A stretch of DNA of 64,000 nt from Strongylocentrotus purpuratus (GCF_000002235.5 NW_022145601.1:1934016-1998015); one strand, 5' to 3'. Shown: positions 48,163-59,959, counted from the stretch's first letter. Made by a program: numbers and translations. The notes: generated by a model from the sequence alone, not told the origin.

Positions 48163-49250
48163 CTAGAAATTTAATTCGTCATGGGGACGAATTACGTGGT
48201 CTGTTTTCAATTTTATGATCATTGAAAAGTCAAAAAAGAAAAAAAAAGTGAAGAAAAAAAATTGTTGGAAACTCCCGGACTCGAACCAGGGACCTCGAGG
48301 TCGGAAGTCAAGTGCGTTACCGATATGCCAAAACATTTCCCATAGAGATTACACGTAAACGGAAAATAGAATTCACAAATCCCACTTTGTAAGTGAAATA
48401 TGAGCATGATCCCGGCATCTGATCGAAAAATAAAGGGCACATTTGTGAAAGCTTATTCTCTCAGCTACATCATACTCAAAGCTCAGCGAAAACACAGCTA
48501 AAACGACGGAGATATTGCTCGCAAAAGACAGGATGTAGAATCCAGTTTTGAGAAAAAGTCATGTTCATTAGAGAATACACGCAAAATGTGAAAAATTGAC
48601 ATGCCTCCTTTAATCGCAAAAATACGCCATGATGCCATTGTCAAAATGAAATATCGTGGTTACTACATTTGTAGATAATTGTCTCAGCAAGATCATATTA
48701 AAATTTGAAAGAAAATTGATCAATATTTACAGAGATACAATCAATTTTCCAAAAATCTGCTGACGTCATAATATGCAAATTGATATTTTGAGTTAGGAGG
48801 CCATTATGATGACGTCATGAGTTAATTGAGGGTCAAATGAGACATGAAATCATATTTCCAATTCATACTCTATCAAAATATGGAAAAAAAATTGGGTTCA
48901 ACTTGCATCCTAAAGCGCTACAATGGATTTTGTATAGGCATGTTTTTGCCCATGTATGCTATGTATTTTAAGAGCTCGCACGCACTGAAATTATCTTAAA
49001 CGGACGCTCATTCCGTTATTAAAGGTCAGAAAAAGGTGAACAAGGTATCAAAATGCTTAAAAAAATGTGCCAAATATGATGACAGAGAAAAATTGGCGAT
49101 TCTATGTTGGAAAATACCAGTACGCGCGAAAACGCGCGCGCATGCACGTGTGCGCGTTTTTTTGCAAAATGCTTAAAATGGCCTTAAACGTATGCAAAAT
49201 TAATTTTATAGGATTTTGAGCATTTTGAAATTTTACCCTATATTCTTTAG
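48163..49250 (-). mobile_element. Helitron-like unit, 5'-truncated, reversed
   Basis: On the minus strand it ends with hairpin AATTCGTC/GACGAATT and CTAG (48163-48166), 19 bases before the start of the preceding unit. It carries a well-kept tRNA-like module. The upstream limit near 49250 merges into different repeats. Confidence 0.55.
48267..48340 (-). ncRNA. 74-nt tRNA-like module, best-kept reversed copy
   Basis: On the minus strand the ends GGAAATG and AGTTTCC pair at six of seven places. The A-box stretch is TGGCATATCGG, the B box is exactly GGTTCGAGTCC, and an eight-T run follows after a few bases. Compared with unit 1, the fourth stem pair is A-T instead of G-C. Confidence 0.5.
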
Positions 49251-49333
49251 TGTTTTAGGCTCAGAGGTCAAATTCAAAATGTTTACATGATTTGGATTCC
49301 TCTTAACGTAATTGATAATTTACAATAATTTCA

Positions 49334-49757
49334 GTCACTCTTCATATTTCATAAGGCCGTGAGCGTGCGTCAAAGTTCAAAATCCGCGCGTGCTGCTATG
49401 GGCAATATAATGCAAATTTGATCAAAAACATGTCATTTTAAAAATCGAAATAGTTCTTCAGATAGTCCATTGACCCCTAATTTTTATATCATGGTTGGAG
49501 AAAGCATGAGTTGGAGATATGATTTTATACCACCCTGACTCGTACAAAGTGAAATAAAGTCATCGTCACTCTTGATCTTTCATAAAGCCATGAGCGCGCG
49601 TCAAAGTCCAAAATCCGCGCGTGCTGCTATGGGAAATATAATGCAAATTTGATCAAAAACATGCCATTTTAAAAATCGAAATAGCTCTTCAGATAGTCAA
49701 TTGACCCCAAACTTTTATATCATGGTTGGAAAAAGCATGAGTTGGAGATATGATTTA
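49334..49757 (+). repeat. Tandem pair, about 230-base unit
   Basis: 'GAGCG.GCGTCAAAGT.CAAAATCCGCGCGTGCTGCTATGGG' through 'AGCATGAGTTGGAGATATGATTT' occurs at about 49362-49524 and 49589-49755. Some motifs (GGAGATATGATTT) are shared with the Helitron family. Confidence 0.7.
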
Positions 49758-50127
49758 AGCAGAATTTTTTTTTTAATCACTGATCTTAGTGTTTCATTAT
49801 AAAAATTACAGATTATGTAAATCCATGTTTTTTCTACTTTATACTAATACCAATCTTTCCACTTTTTGCACATACAAATTGGTCAAAAGATGAATAAACC
49901 CCCTTTAAAGTATATTTCCTTATTTTTGTTAAACTTTTTTGCTTTGTGTAGGTGACAGGCGTATCCTTGATTGATAGAGTAATTGTAACTTAGTGCTAAA
50001 TAACAGTTTTTCACAGCAATTTGATAAGCTGATATTTGTAGATCTGTAATAAATTTGCTAATGGAAGATATGTTAGAGCTGAAATGAAACATTTGCAAGC
50101 CTATGCCTATGCACGCACACCATGCAT

Positions 50128-50403
50128 GCATGCATGATGATGATGATGATGATGATGATGCATGCATAATGTACAAGATCCTCCACCACCAGATAGCCAT
50201 CCCTCTTCCAGATTACATCTCACAGAAAGGCAGAGCTACAAGAAGTCAACATCATCTTCGTTTCACCAGACTTGGTACATCCTCCGATTCTTACAAATAC
50301 AGCTTCTTTCCTCGCACCATAAAAGACTGGGATGAGCTTCCTACAAATATAATTGAGCTGCCAACATTGAAGCAGTTCAAGGAAGCCATCAGCTGTGAAT
50401 AGT
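50128..50403 (+). mobile_element. LINE 3' end fragment after (ATG)n
   Basis: After an eight-fold ATG run, the frame reads YKILHHQIAIPLPDYI, then RFTRLGTSSDSYKYSFFPRT, then IKDWDELPTNI, ending in TAG at 50401-50403. This is the C-terminal end of a CR1/Jockey-type LINE polyprotein (YK.SFFPRTI.DWN.LP). ATC-rich tail sequence follows. Confidence 0.8.
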
Positions 50404-51368
50404 CACAGCATCATCATTATTTTTATCAATTTTATCATTTTTATCATTTTACTTGCACCATAAACATGTGTATATTTCGGCGCAAATTCACACAAGCCGT
50501 CCACCGTCGGCAGAAGATCACCCTTGTCTAGATGCTGAACAGGCTTTGACAAGTAGCAGAATAGAAGTAGAAGGAGAAGATAAAGGCAGGGCGTTGTGTG
50601 TACGTGTGCGAAGCCCAGGCCCAGAACTTCGCACAGTTTTGAATTTCGCATCTTTAGCACGCGTAAAGCTTGTTATTGACAAGATGAGCTCTGATTGACT
50701 GCGGTGGTTCCTATGTTACTAATTTGAGATAGTACTTTTACTTGTTTCTGGTTTTTACACTTGATAAGGAGACCTTGTGCTGTGGGTTTTATAAATTCCA
50801 CAGGGTTCGGACAAGCTTCACGGATATTTCTAGTTCTTTAGCGATTTTGATTTATCAATGGGGGTAATTAATACTTTGAGTTCCGATTGGCGGTTCTGGG
50901 TTGTATTTTGGGTCTTCTGAGGAAGAAGATTTTGTTCTCATTGAAAGATTTTCAATTGCAATGCTTCCTTCGCGCCTGCGTGTATTTCTCGGTTTTTGCT
51001 CCCTACAGTAGTGTTTTACTGTTCGGAATTCATCTTCGTCATTGGGTTGTAATAGAGGTGGCTCTTCGCCCTGGCCGGTGTGTGTTACCCCGGCCATGCC
51101 CTGGTTGGTTGCCTGAAAAGGGCGGGAAATTCCATTGTGTGCAGTCTACCGTGTAATTAAGGGTGCGGTATGTGTTAGTAGCCCACAGGACTTGCGCCTT
51201 TTGACTCTGATCCTAAGTATATAGGCCTGTATGCATCCACTATAACTTCAATCTAAATTTCATCAGTGTAAAGAAGCAAAACAGTCCCAAAATATCCGGT
51301 ATTGAGGCAATTTTTAACAATATTGGCAAAATTCTTCAAGAAATCTACAAGCTCCTAGAGAGCTTCTG
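50404..51368. other. Gene B intron 7, no feature recognised
   Basis: No exon of the receptor and no clear repeat. Several moderate open frames on both strands have no motif. Confidence 0.4.
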
Positions 51369-51373
51369 AAAAG

Positions 51374-51507
51374 CACGTCCGCTCGTCCGCTCGGACTGTT
51401 TTTTCATTTTTACCTCTGACATTTTTACCTCTGACAATTGTACCTCTGATATTTTTACCTCTGACAATTGTACCTCTGACATTTTTACCTCTGACAATTG
51501 TACCTCT
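51374..51507 (+). repeat. Minisatellite fused to the gene B transmembrane exon
   Basis: About seven alternating copies of TACCTCTGACATTTT and TACCTCTGACAATTG run directly into the membrane-helix codons. In the helix frame they read as repeats of DIFTSDNCTS, open from 51374. An AG at 51372-51373 would enter in the right phase (1), but its pyrimidine tract is poor. In gene A the same minisatellite is separate from the exon, so here the Ser/Thr/Pro stalk and its acceptor have been lost or replaced. Confidence 0.65.
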
Positions 51508-51572
51508 GTTGGTGCTATTGTTGTGATTGTTATCGTTATAGTTCTCATCATCGTCTTTTACAAGCGAAGAAG
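51508..51572 (+). CDS. Receptor gene B, exon 8 (transmembrane helix)
   Basis: VGAIVVIVIVIVLIIVFYKR is one membrane helix followed by basic residues, matching gene A except for V to I in the helix. The donor AG|GTTAGA is conserved and phase 2. The 5' half of the exon known from gene A (stalk) is absent; the minisatellite takes its place. Confidence 0.75.
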
Positions 51573-52295
51573 GTTAGAGAGATACCTTGTCCTTAACTTG
51601 TCCCTCTTATTAGTAGTCCATTCTCATCGCACTTCTTCACGCAAGATGATAAAACCGTATGGTCATGAAAATAAAAGCTGAATTATGATTGTTTTTTATA
51701 CTTAAAATTATTATGAGATGGGTAGAAGAATCCCTTCAATCTGATTGTTCAAATACCATGTATTTATTTTTACTGGATTCACGCGATATCGGCGATCGAT
51801 ACGACCGATATCCTTTTTTTAATAATAATAATAATTATTTTTATTTTTTTTTAAATTATTTTTTTAATATTTTGTTTGGGGTGATAATTATTTGTTTTTT
51901 ATGTTTTTTGATAATTATAATCTGTTTAAAAAAAAAAAATTAAAAATCTATAATTAAAAAAAAATGTGCACTGACAGTTTTTTTTATTTTTTTTTATTTC
52001 ATGATTTTGCCATGCATCCGGTAAATCTGTAAAATAACAACATTTTGTCTTTTTGACAATTTTTGGGGCCCCATCTTATAAAACAGATGATGCCCAGATG
52101 TAATTCGTGGGTCGGTGGAATTGTGGGCACGCGGTACCTTTGAATTTGGTCTAAAACCATTCAAAGGTACCTTGTGCACACAATCCCTACCGACGCACTC
52201 AAACCTGTGCATCATTTTTATATTGTAGTTGGACTTTATTTGTTATTGTTTCATCTATTTATTCGATGCTGTGCTTTCATAATATTAACTTTCAG
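51573..52295 (+). other. Receptor gene B, intron 8
   Basis: The start matches the equivalent intron of gene A (CTTATT.TCCATTCTCATCG, CCGTATGGTCATGAAAAT). The middle is an AT-rich low-complexity stretch (about 51820-51990), then an inverted repeat around GGTACCTTTGAATTTGG / CCATTCAAAGGTACC at 52133-52172. Confidence 0.6.
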
Positions 52296-52560
52296 CAATG
52301 AATCAGCCACTACTAAGTCTGAGGGGAAAGAGTCCGATTCATCTCCACAGTATGAGAACCCTGTATTTGATCAGTCACAGACAGACGTTCATACTTACCA
52401 AGACCTGCAAACTGAACCCCATACCTACCAAGATCGTAATAACGATGATACTGCCGACTCTCATACCTATGAAGATCTTAAGAAACCTGATCAAGAAGCC
52501 AACTCCGAAGAATCGAATGACGCCATTAAGAGAGATTACTTCAACGTGCCAGGCTTCTAA
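52296..52560 (+). CDS. Receptor gene B, exon 9 (cytoplasmic tail)
   Basis: Acceptor TTTCAG at 52290-52295, stop TAA at 52558-52560. Joined in phase 2 it gives a tail of about 88 residues starting SNESATTKSEGKESDSS. Six tyrosine motifs follow: YENP, YQDL, YQDR, YEDL and YFNV are clear, three of them in an HTY(Q/E)D repeat. YQDL-x6-YQDR has the spacing of an ITAM but the second half lacks the +3 Leu/Ile. YFNV fits the Grb2 SH2 pattern YxN. These roles are inference from known receptors. The exon itself is intact and under apparent constraint in its first part compared with gene A. Confidence 0.8.
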
Positions 52561-53089
52561 AAAGTGATATGATTTTTTTTTTAAATAAATTAAATAGAGT
52601 CTTAATAATATGCTGATTAAGAATTGAATACATGAGGAGAAGAAAGATCCAAGTCAATCGAAATGATTTTGAGTTATCAAGAAAAAAAGTTTAGAGACAA
52701 AATATTTTGAGTCTTGACTTATTAAATATTCATGCCCAAGTATCAATTATTCCGTGAAGATGGAACCATGCTTTAAAATTTTATCGTGAAATAATAAAGT
52801 TTATCTTAATAACTGAATGAAAAACTATGCTGATGGACTTGACCGTTTTCTCTCACCGTCATGTATCCAATTTAAATACCATGACGAAAAGTTGTCAGAA
52901 ACTAATAATGGCTTCCTTTTCTTCGTCCTGTGCTCCTCTGTATTCGTTTTCATTTACAATATCTACTCACGGTATTCTGAAATCTGTTGATATCGGGGAT
53001 CAAATGAAATAATTCCTTTTGAAATAAGTAAGAGGACCGTTTGGATGCATTTGATATATAATACTTATGACTTTTTAGGGTGCAATGTT
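52561..53089. other. 3' region of gene B
   Basis: Parts (GAATACATGAGGAGA.AAAGAT, ACAAAATATTTT.AGTCT) match the region after gene A, so this likely holds the 3' UTR. No polyadenylation site is assigned. Confidence 0.45.
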
Positions 53090-53527
53090 GAATTCACCAC
53101 ACAGAAAACCCCGATTTTTCCGCTGGTGTGTTTCTCATTTATTCATTCATTCAGATACATCTAATCGGGATTACAAGATCCCTGGAAAATGACAATCTCT
53201 CACTTAAATCACGACAAACTAAACATGATTTTAAAAAAACGTATGCAATCAAAACAATCGTGAAACTTAAGAAAAGGAGAGAAGAAAATGATAAAAGGTA
53301 AATTTTGATGATAATCACGTAGGTACAGATGAGTTTGAGTACCAGCAAAGACATACATCATCTGACGTCAATAATGTATTCATATTCATACATTCTTTCT
53401 GAGGCCAGTTTCATTTGTTTCCACTTCTTCAAAACTTTAAACATTCAAGAATGAAATATTGTCGATTTCCGTCTAGATCTTTGGATCTGTATGTGAAAGG
53501 ATCTGACACAACAAAACGTGTAGACCA

Positions 53528-53827
53528 GGGGGATGTTTCATGAAGCTGTTCGTAAAGTTACGCATGACTTTACGAACGACTTGTATATGTAAAGCCAAAT
53601 GGGATGCTTAATCTCATTGATTTTTATTTATTAAGTTGAACTGTGCAGATGTAGATTAACATTTTTATTTTAGCAAACATTTTTAATGTAAAGTATATTT
53701 TTGGCCATAATTTAATTGAGGTTATTGGAAATATCAGGGAAAAAAATGACCATCCTATCTGGCACTTCATATACAAGTCATTCGTAAAATCATGCGAAAC
53801 TTTACGAACTCTTTATGAAACACCCCC
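53528..53827. mobile_element. MITE, GGGGGATGTTTCATGAAG ends
   Basis: Left end GGGGGATGTTTCATGAAG and inverted right end TTTATGAAACACCCCC; both halves also contain opposed TTACGAAC / GTTCGTAAAG motifs. Absent at the matching place in block 1. The terminal TGTTTCA resembles that of the 10.9-16.2-kb element. Confidence 0.7.
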
Positions 53828-55120
53828 AGGTGTATGTGTGTTTACATGATGTGGTCTTGAATAATATCATGAATGGGATGATAATGATTTTGAGCATGAA
53901 TTGGAGTCGATGATTCATTTCATTTCAAAATCAAGTAGGTAATGTTCAATATACGACTGAAGTAATTTGGGAGTTACAGTTAGTAGACTTTATGGTACAT
54001 ATCTAGACAAAAAAATGTAGAGCTTTGTGCAAATTATTGAAATCAATTATTAAACTTAAAGAAATCATCATGCAATAAAAATACAAGTTACGTGAATAAA
54101 TTTCCATGGAGTTTGAAAACTGCGTCATAATACTTCAGAGGCAAAACTTTTCGACATTTTTTTATCAAAGACAAACATAATACAGGGTAGGGGCGATAGC
54201 TGCCATTTGTGTACTGAGTTAGGTTTATGATCAGTGTTAGGCAAAGTACTCAAAGTAGGTGCCTCTAGCAAATATTATATCAAACAAATTTATATAACCT
54301 ACCTAGAATTCAATAAAATGCAAAATTACTCGATTTTAATCAATTATGTTGCTTATTATAAACTTTTGTTGAATAATCGTTGTCGTATTGAGTTTACTTG
54401 TAAGATTTTAGTAATACTCAATATTTACATAATAATGACAATCATAAAAACATGTAGGTTATTCAGAGTTTGATTAGTCATTAACACAAGTTTAGACAAC
54501 ATATTGCTTTAAGAATTGGTTCAAATAGCTACGCATCATAGTACGTGATATTTCAGAAATATGTTTATAATAATTGTTAAAACCCATTGCATTGTTTTAA
54601 CCGCTATTGTTTTACCTCCGCTTTTCATTTGTGTCACTTTTACTTCAATTTTTCTGTTTTTGTTTGATTATGTATGTTTGTTGCGTTTTTATATTTTGTT
54701 ACATTCTACCTTTTAGTAACTCTTTTACTACTCTGCAATAGCAGATAGTATCATTGATTGTAAATATACTCTCTGTCAAATGAATCAATAATTAAAAGTA
54801 TATTTTGATTTTAAAAATAATGAATTAACAAGAAATGGAATATATTAAAAACAAATTAAAATAATGTACATAATACTATATAGCCAAGGTTACTATACTT
54901 CATGTTATGAAGTTTTAAAGAGCATGAGAAGAATATAATTTGAATACTAATCGTTTATATCTAAAGTGTTAAAATATGTACCTAAATAGTCGATATGCAG
55001 TTAATACAGTATTTTATTACAGACAGAGTATAGCACTATAGTATGCAGTGGCTGATCATATTGTGTGACTTGTATACATGTACTTAAATTACCTCCATTA
55101 AAGACGTAAATTGCAGTTAA

Positions 55121-55516
55121 AGATAAAGACCAGTTATGGCGATTGCATTGTGAAAGAAACGGTGTGGAATCGATCAGAAAAGGTTGATCATCTAGCATAT
55201 AAGTATTGGTGTGTACTGCAAGGTTCCGGAATCATCAAAATTATAAGAAATTTGGCCCAGTCTTGATAAACTTACAAGCATTGTACACAGAAAGATGTAT
55301 ATGGAACTACCCACACACGTGCGCGACACGTGCGTTATATCTATCAGATCCAAATAGATATAACAAGTTACCAAATATAACAAATAGTAGGCGGTTTCTC
55401 GGCAAAATTTGTATGATCACGTATTAGTCAAAATAAATTCTATCACATGATTGGTAATTAGAGCTTCCATTTCATTTTCAGTGAGAGGGGGGCGTTTCCA
55501 AAACTGGTCTTTACCT
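55121..55516. mobile_element. Kolobok-like MITE, 396 bp, TTAA flanks
   Basis: Ends AGATAAAGACCAGTT and (inverted) AGGTAAAGACCAGTT, flanked by TTAA at 55117-55120 and 55517-55520. Block 1 has the uninterrupted site near 23488. The first bases resemble the ends of the THAP-bearing element at 25063 (AGGGAAAGTCCA). The small frames inside have no known motif. Confidence 0.75.
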
Positions 55517-55520
55517 TTAA

Positions 55521-56046
55521 ATGTATAGGTCTATACATTCCTAAACAATTTGGCTCCTCCTTATTTAGAGGAGTCCTTAAAATACTGTAACCATATTCTC
55601 TACGATCACAAAGAAATATTAAACTCCCCAAACCAAAGAGTGAATGCTGCCGTAAAATGTTTGTGTATAAAGGCTCACGTGAGTACAATGACCTGCCGTT
55701 AACTATTAAGCTATCCAACAGCTTAAAAACTTTTTGCAAAAATCTAAATTTAAGAAAACAGTTTTGTTCTGATCTGTAATGGAACGTGCTTGGGATAGGG
55801 GGTGTTTATGCTTCTCTAATATGTTTTAGATTGTATATGTATTCAAATTATATTATTTCATGTTGTATAATAAGTGTTAATGTCTTTATTCCTGGACCCA
55901 AGGGAATAACAGTTTTGATATACTAAAAAAGCTGAATGGTTATTCAGCCATTCACAATACCATTGATTTTACAATGTACATTCATTTTCTTTGTATTGTT
56001 GCCACGATAAATACATTGTGATATAGAAAATATATACCAATACCAA
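55521..56046 (+). mobile_element. LINE 3' end, copy in block 2
   Basis: Homologue of 23482-24056, with a broken reading frame and a shorter (CCAATA)n tail. Confidence 0.7.
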
Positions 56047-56484
56047 TAGCTCGGAAGGCTAGTTCAATAGCTCTTTACCATCTGAAATACCCTGGTCCCC
56101 AACATAAAAAATCCTCTGGACGGCCATGCATTATGGCTTAAGACATGGGTACACAGAAGATTTGTTTATGTTGGGAAACGGAGTAAAATGCAATGTATTA
56201 TTGTAAATTTATTGCATTTTCTGTGTTTTTTATATTTATGGAAACTGCCCCCTACCCTAGCCCCCGCTGCGTACAATCATGGTTCAGTGACAAAGCAATG
56301 GCCTCGTAACTGTGAGGCCCAAGGATCAAAACCGTGTCGATGTGCTATATTAGTGCCCTTTTGTGGGGCATTAATCCTCATTACTGTAATTTATGACTTA
56401 AGAGCGTAGGTCCCCTAGTTGATAAGCATTGTAGCATACACATGCTTCAGCAGTCACGCAAAACACACATTGGCTAATTAGTAT
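56047..56484. other. No gene recognised
   Basis: A weak tRNA-like stretch (GGTTCAGTGACAAAGC... GGATCAAAACC) lies near 56279-56335. Nothing else. Confidence 0.35.
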
Positions 56485-56650
56485 AGTATTAATGACTGCT
56501 TTGAGAGAAATAGTTGTTTTTATACGCTCAAGGGAAGGTTAGAATGGTGCTATTGCCCCGAGGCGTGCCGAGGGCAATAGCCCAATTGTAACCTTCCCGA
56601 GAGCGTATAAAAACAACTATTTCTCGAGTATTAAAGCAGTCATTAATACT
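56485..56650. repeat. Long hairpin, about 75-base arms
   Basis: Runs from AGTATTAATGACTGCTTT to AAAGCAGTCATTAATACT with a 13-base loop near 56567 (CGAGGCGTGCCGA) and only a few mismatches. Could be a foldback MITE or a precursor-like hairpin RNA. Not seen in block 1. Confidence 0.85.
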
Positions 56651-57587
56651 TTTATATGCCGAAAACAAAAGAGGCAACTAATGACACCACCTTGGCCTTT
56701 CTCTAGTTTATCCGCACGGTTGTTTTTTATGAGTGTATCGTTGAGAGTAGACTAGATCTAGATTCTAGTCTAAGCAAGATATTTGGGGGTGGACCGGCCC
56801 TGTGGAAAATAGAGAGAAGAACCTGCGCTTTCATATGACACCTCACGTATTGAGTATCACCTTCAGGATCACAACAGATAAAGGTTTGAATCTCGAATTG
56901 AAAAAAAAAACTTGACTTTTTTTGCATGGTCGCGCAATGCACGTAGACTGCATAGAGACTGCATTGCGTGTAATCTCTACGGGAAGAATATAGCACACAA
57001 CATCGGGTGCGCGATCAGACAATGCCCTGACAACTAGATTTATTTTCGTCTACGTCTATGCTGGTACTCAATTTTCTGCAACTAAACTAACATGTTTATG
57101 GATAATTTCACGTACCCTTTTTGTTGGTTCTTGCTGTCAGCGAGTCTTGCATTTGATAAGTTGAAATCTTGGGACAGTTTCTTTAGCCATTTTTGTCTTG
57201 TTTGGAATTTTCTTGTATTGTATGAAAATACCGACCAATTCTTCGCACCCGTACGGTATCCTCGATCGCTCAAACCATTTTTTAACATGTAAACCTATGG
57301 GGTAACCATGGAGACTGAACTATTTTCCCGGTAACCATGGTTACTGGGATTTTAGAACTGTTTTAACCATGGTTACTGGGAATTTTACAGAAATAGTTAA
57401 AGTTTATGAATGCAATTTCGACCAATCAGATGGCTGGATTTCTTAAATGAGGTATATAATATTCAATAAAATCTGAGAATGTATACTATTATCTAGAGCT
57501 ATCATTTTTAAATTATTTTTTAATTAATTCCATAAATTGGGGTAAAAAATATATATTCCACCTTATGAGCGACAGTGTAGTAGCTTT
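56651..57587. other. No gene recognised
   Basis: Contains opposed and direct copies of GGTAACCATGGTTACTGGGA near 57300-57380. No supported coding sequence. Confidence 0.4.
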
Positions 57588-57654
57588 ACGTTGTTTACAT
57601 AAAGCAAGAATCAACTTTAAAAAAAAGTAATTATGCATCAAGTTGAGTGGGTTG

Positions 57655-57798
57655 TGTTGTGTATGCAATCCAAACTGTATATCTCATGCCGACTGAGGGC
57701 GTAGTCCCCGGATTGTAAATTGAAGCCGCCATATTAAACATACAACTGAAACTCAATCTTCTGTCTTAGTTTGCATTATTTCGGATTCAAACATAATA
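57655..57798 (+). repeat. Left LTR
   Basis: 144 bases, TGTTGTG...CATAATA, about four differences from the right LTR. Confidence 0.85.
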
Positions 57799-58599
57799 CG
57801 TGGCGACGAGGATGGCTACAGCTTTGAATCTACCGGCCCCAGCGCCTTTTTTGGCCAGCCCAGGAGAACCTGTTTAACTTGGGAAAGATGTATTTCAACG
57901 TTTGATACATATTTGTTAGCGACTGGTTTGGACTCTGCTACACCGGAACGTAATGCCTTGGTCACAAATACCCTTACGGGCTGCTACGAACGCCGTACAA
58001 ACGATTTTTAGACCATTTCGTAAGATCTTCTTAAGAAGGCCGTACGAAACAAGCGCTCGTAAACCGTTCGTAGACCGTTCGTAAGAACGCAGATTGGTCG
58101 ATGGTCTTGTCCAAGATTTTTTTTAACATCGTACGAAACCCTCTCTTCGTAAGGCGGCCGTACGACACCGTAATTACATCGTAAGAACCACGCAAGATCT
58201 ACGTACATTTCTTAGGGTCGAGGGACAATTCTAGAAGCTTCAAATTATTACGATGACCGTAAGAACGCCTCAAGTTGTTCAAAGAGGGCTCCTACGGCGT
58301 TCGTAAGAACGCCTTACGAGCGGAGATTCTTATGGTATTCGTACGAATGACTCCTGGCGTTCGTTAGACGTTCGTAAGGTGCTCGTAAGGTGTACGTACA
58401 CAATTTATGCAAATTTTGAGTTTTAACGGTTATAAAGCCTCACTCTGTTCATAGTGTTCGTCGAGGGTGCATCTCCTGTCGAAGAAATATGGGACCAAAG
58501 GGGAAATCTGTTAGAGGGAAGAGAGGGAAGTGAAACAAACTTAAGGAAAGAGATGAGGAGGAAGGAGAAAGAGCAGGAGAGCAGCAACAACAATATCAA

Positions 58600-59110
58600 G
58601 CAGAGGCGCCGGAAGTGGAGGGGGAGGGGAAGGGGGGGGGGGGGGCAGGGGGGCATTCGCCCCCCTCCAACCCCCCTTTAAAAAAGCAGTAAAGGGACAA
58701 AGATGATTTGTATTTTTTAACCAAAAAGAACATACGAAAGAACAAAATCTGAATTGAATCACATATCAATTATATTCGATTCAAAGAAAAGAAAAATTAA
58801 GAGGGATTAAATGTCGTATACATTCCGCTTGCTCCTACATTTTATCAATGGAGGTTTTTTATAATATATGCGATTTGCGCATATCGTGGAAATATTGTAA
58901 GAGGATGGGAAAGTGTTTTTTTTAATTTTTTTTTATTATAGTGGTGAGAAGACATGAGCCCCTGAACACTGGCGTACTTATGGGCGGGGAGTATTTCTAA
59001 TTCGATACCAGTGATTTACAAACGTTGCTGAAATGACATGATTTTCCGGTATTTTTTCTCATTTGTTTTGCAAATCATAACTTTTAATGCGTTTGTTTGA
59101 AAACTACTAA
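58600..59110. repeat. GGCGCCGGAAGTG poly-C repeat, copy 2
   Basis: Partner of 46857-47105, longer at its right. Lies inside the nested transposon. Frames here are artefacts of the G/C runs. Confidence 0.7.
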
Positions 59111-59289
59111 TTCCCAAAGTAACAGCTAGGCATAAAAATATGCTTATTTAGAAGCCTTCATGTCAGGGCCTGCAGAACGGCGGGGCTCGGGGCTCGAGCC
59201 CCCCTCACTTTTGTAAAAAAAGAGGAAAGGAAAGAAAGAGAGAGAACAAAATGTGTGACCTACCAATGTCACAAATGAGATATCAAAAT

Positions 59290-59640
59290 ATGCTCATCTG
59301 ACCGTAATTAGATGCCGAAAACCTTTGAGCTTCCAGGGGCTCTGGCCCCTGAACCCCAACAAGGGCTCTAAGACAGCCCCCTGGATGCTCATCTGACCGT
59401 ACTTTAATACCCAAAACCTTTGAGCTTCCAGGGGCTCTGCCCCCTGGACCTCACCAAGGGCCCTTAGGTGGGCCCCTGGATGCTCATCTGACCGTAATTG
59501 AATACCTAAAACCCCTGAGCTTCCGTGGGCTCTGCTCCCTGGAACCCCCGACAATTAGTGACCTGCCAGTGACACAAATAAGGTATCTAAATATGCTTAT
59601 CTGACCCCAATTTAATGCCTAAAAACCATGAGCTTCCGGG
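59290..59640 (+). repeat. Tandem repeat, about 95-base unit
   Basis: ATGCTCATCTGACCGTAATT.. starts at 59290, 59385, 59480 and a diverged copy at about 59592. Each holds GAGCTTCC.GGGGCTCTG. The minus-strand frame across it is a repeat artefact. Confidence 0.75.
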
Positions 59641-59649
59641 CGCTTAGTC

Positions 59650-59845
59650 CCTTGACCCCCGCCGGTGCAAAGCCCCCTGACCCCACGCCAATTTACGCTA
59701 CGCTCGCTAAACTCTAACCTGATCGTTAATACTCCACTTTGAAAAATGTTCCGTGGGGCCTGCATGTAACATGTAGGCCTAGTGATGCAAATTTTCCTTC
59801 TGCCCCCCCCTCCTCCAAACGATTTTGCTCATTACGCCACTGGCC
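59650..59845. repeat. Dispersed poly-C element, copy 2
   Basis: Partner of 33720-33990. Confidence 0.6.
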
Positions 59846-59959
59846 CTGGAAGGTGAGCCCCCTTTTTGCCACCTCAATCCAAAACTGCTTTCGGCGCGCT
59901 TGATATCAAGAATGATGGCCATATCGGAAGCGACCGGGAGGAGGCGGTGGAAGATGACG

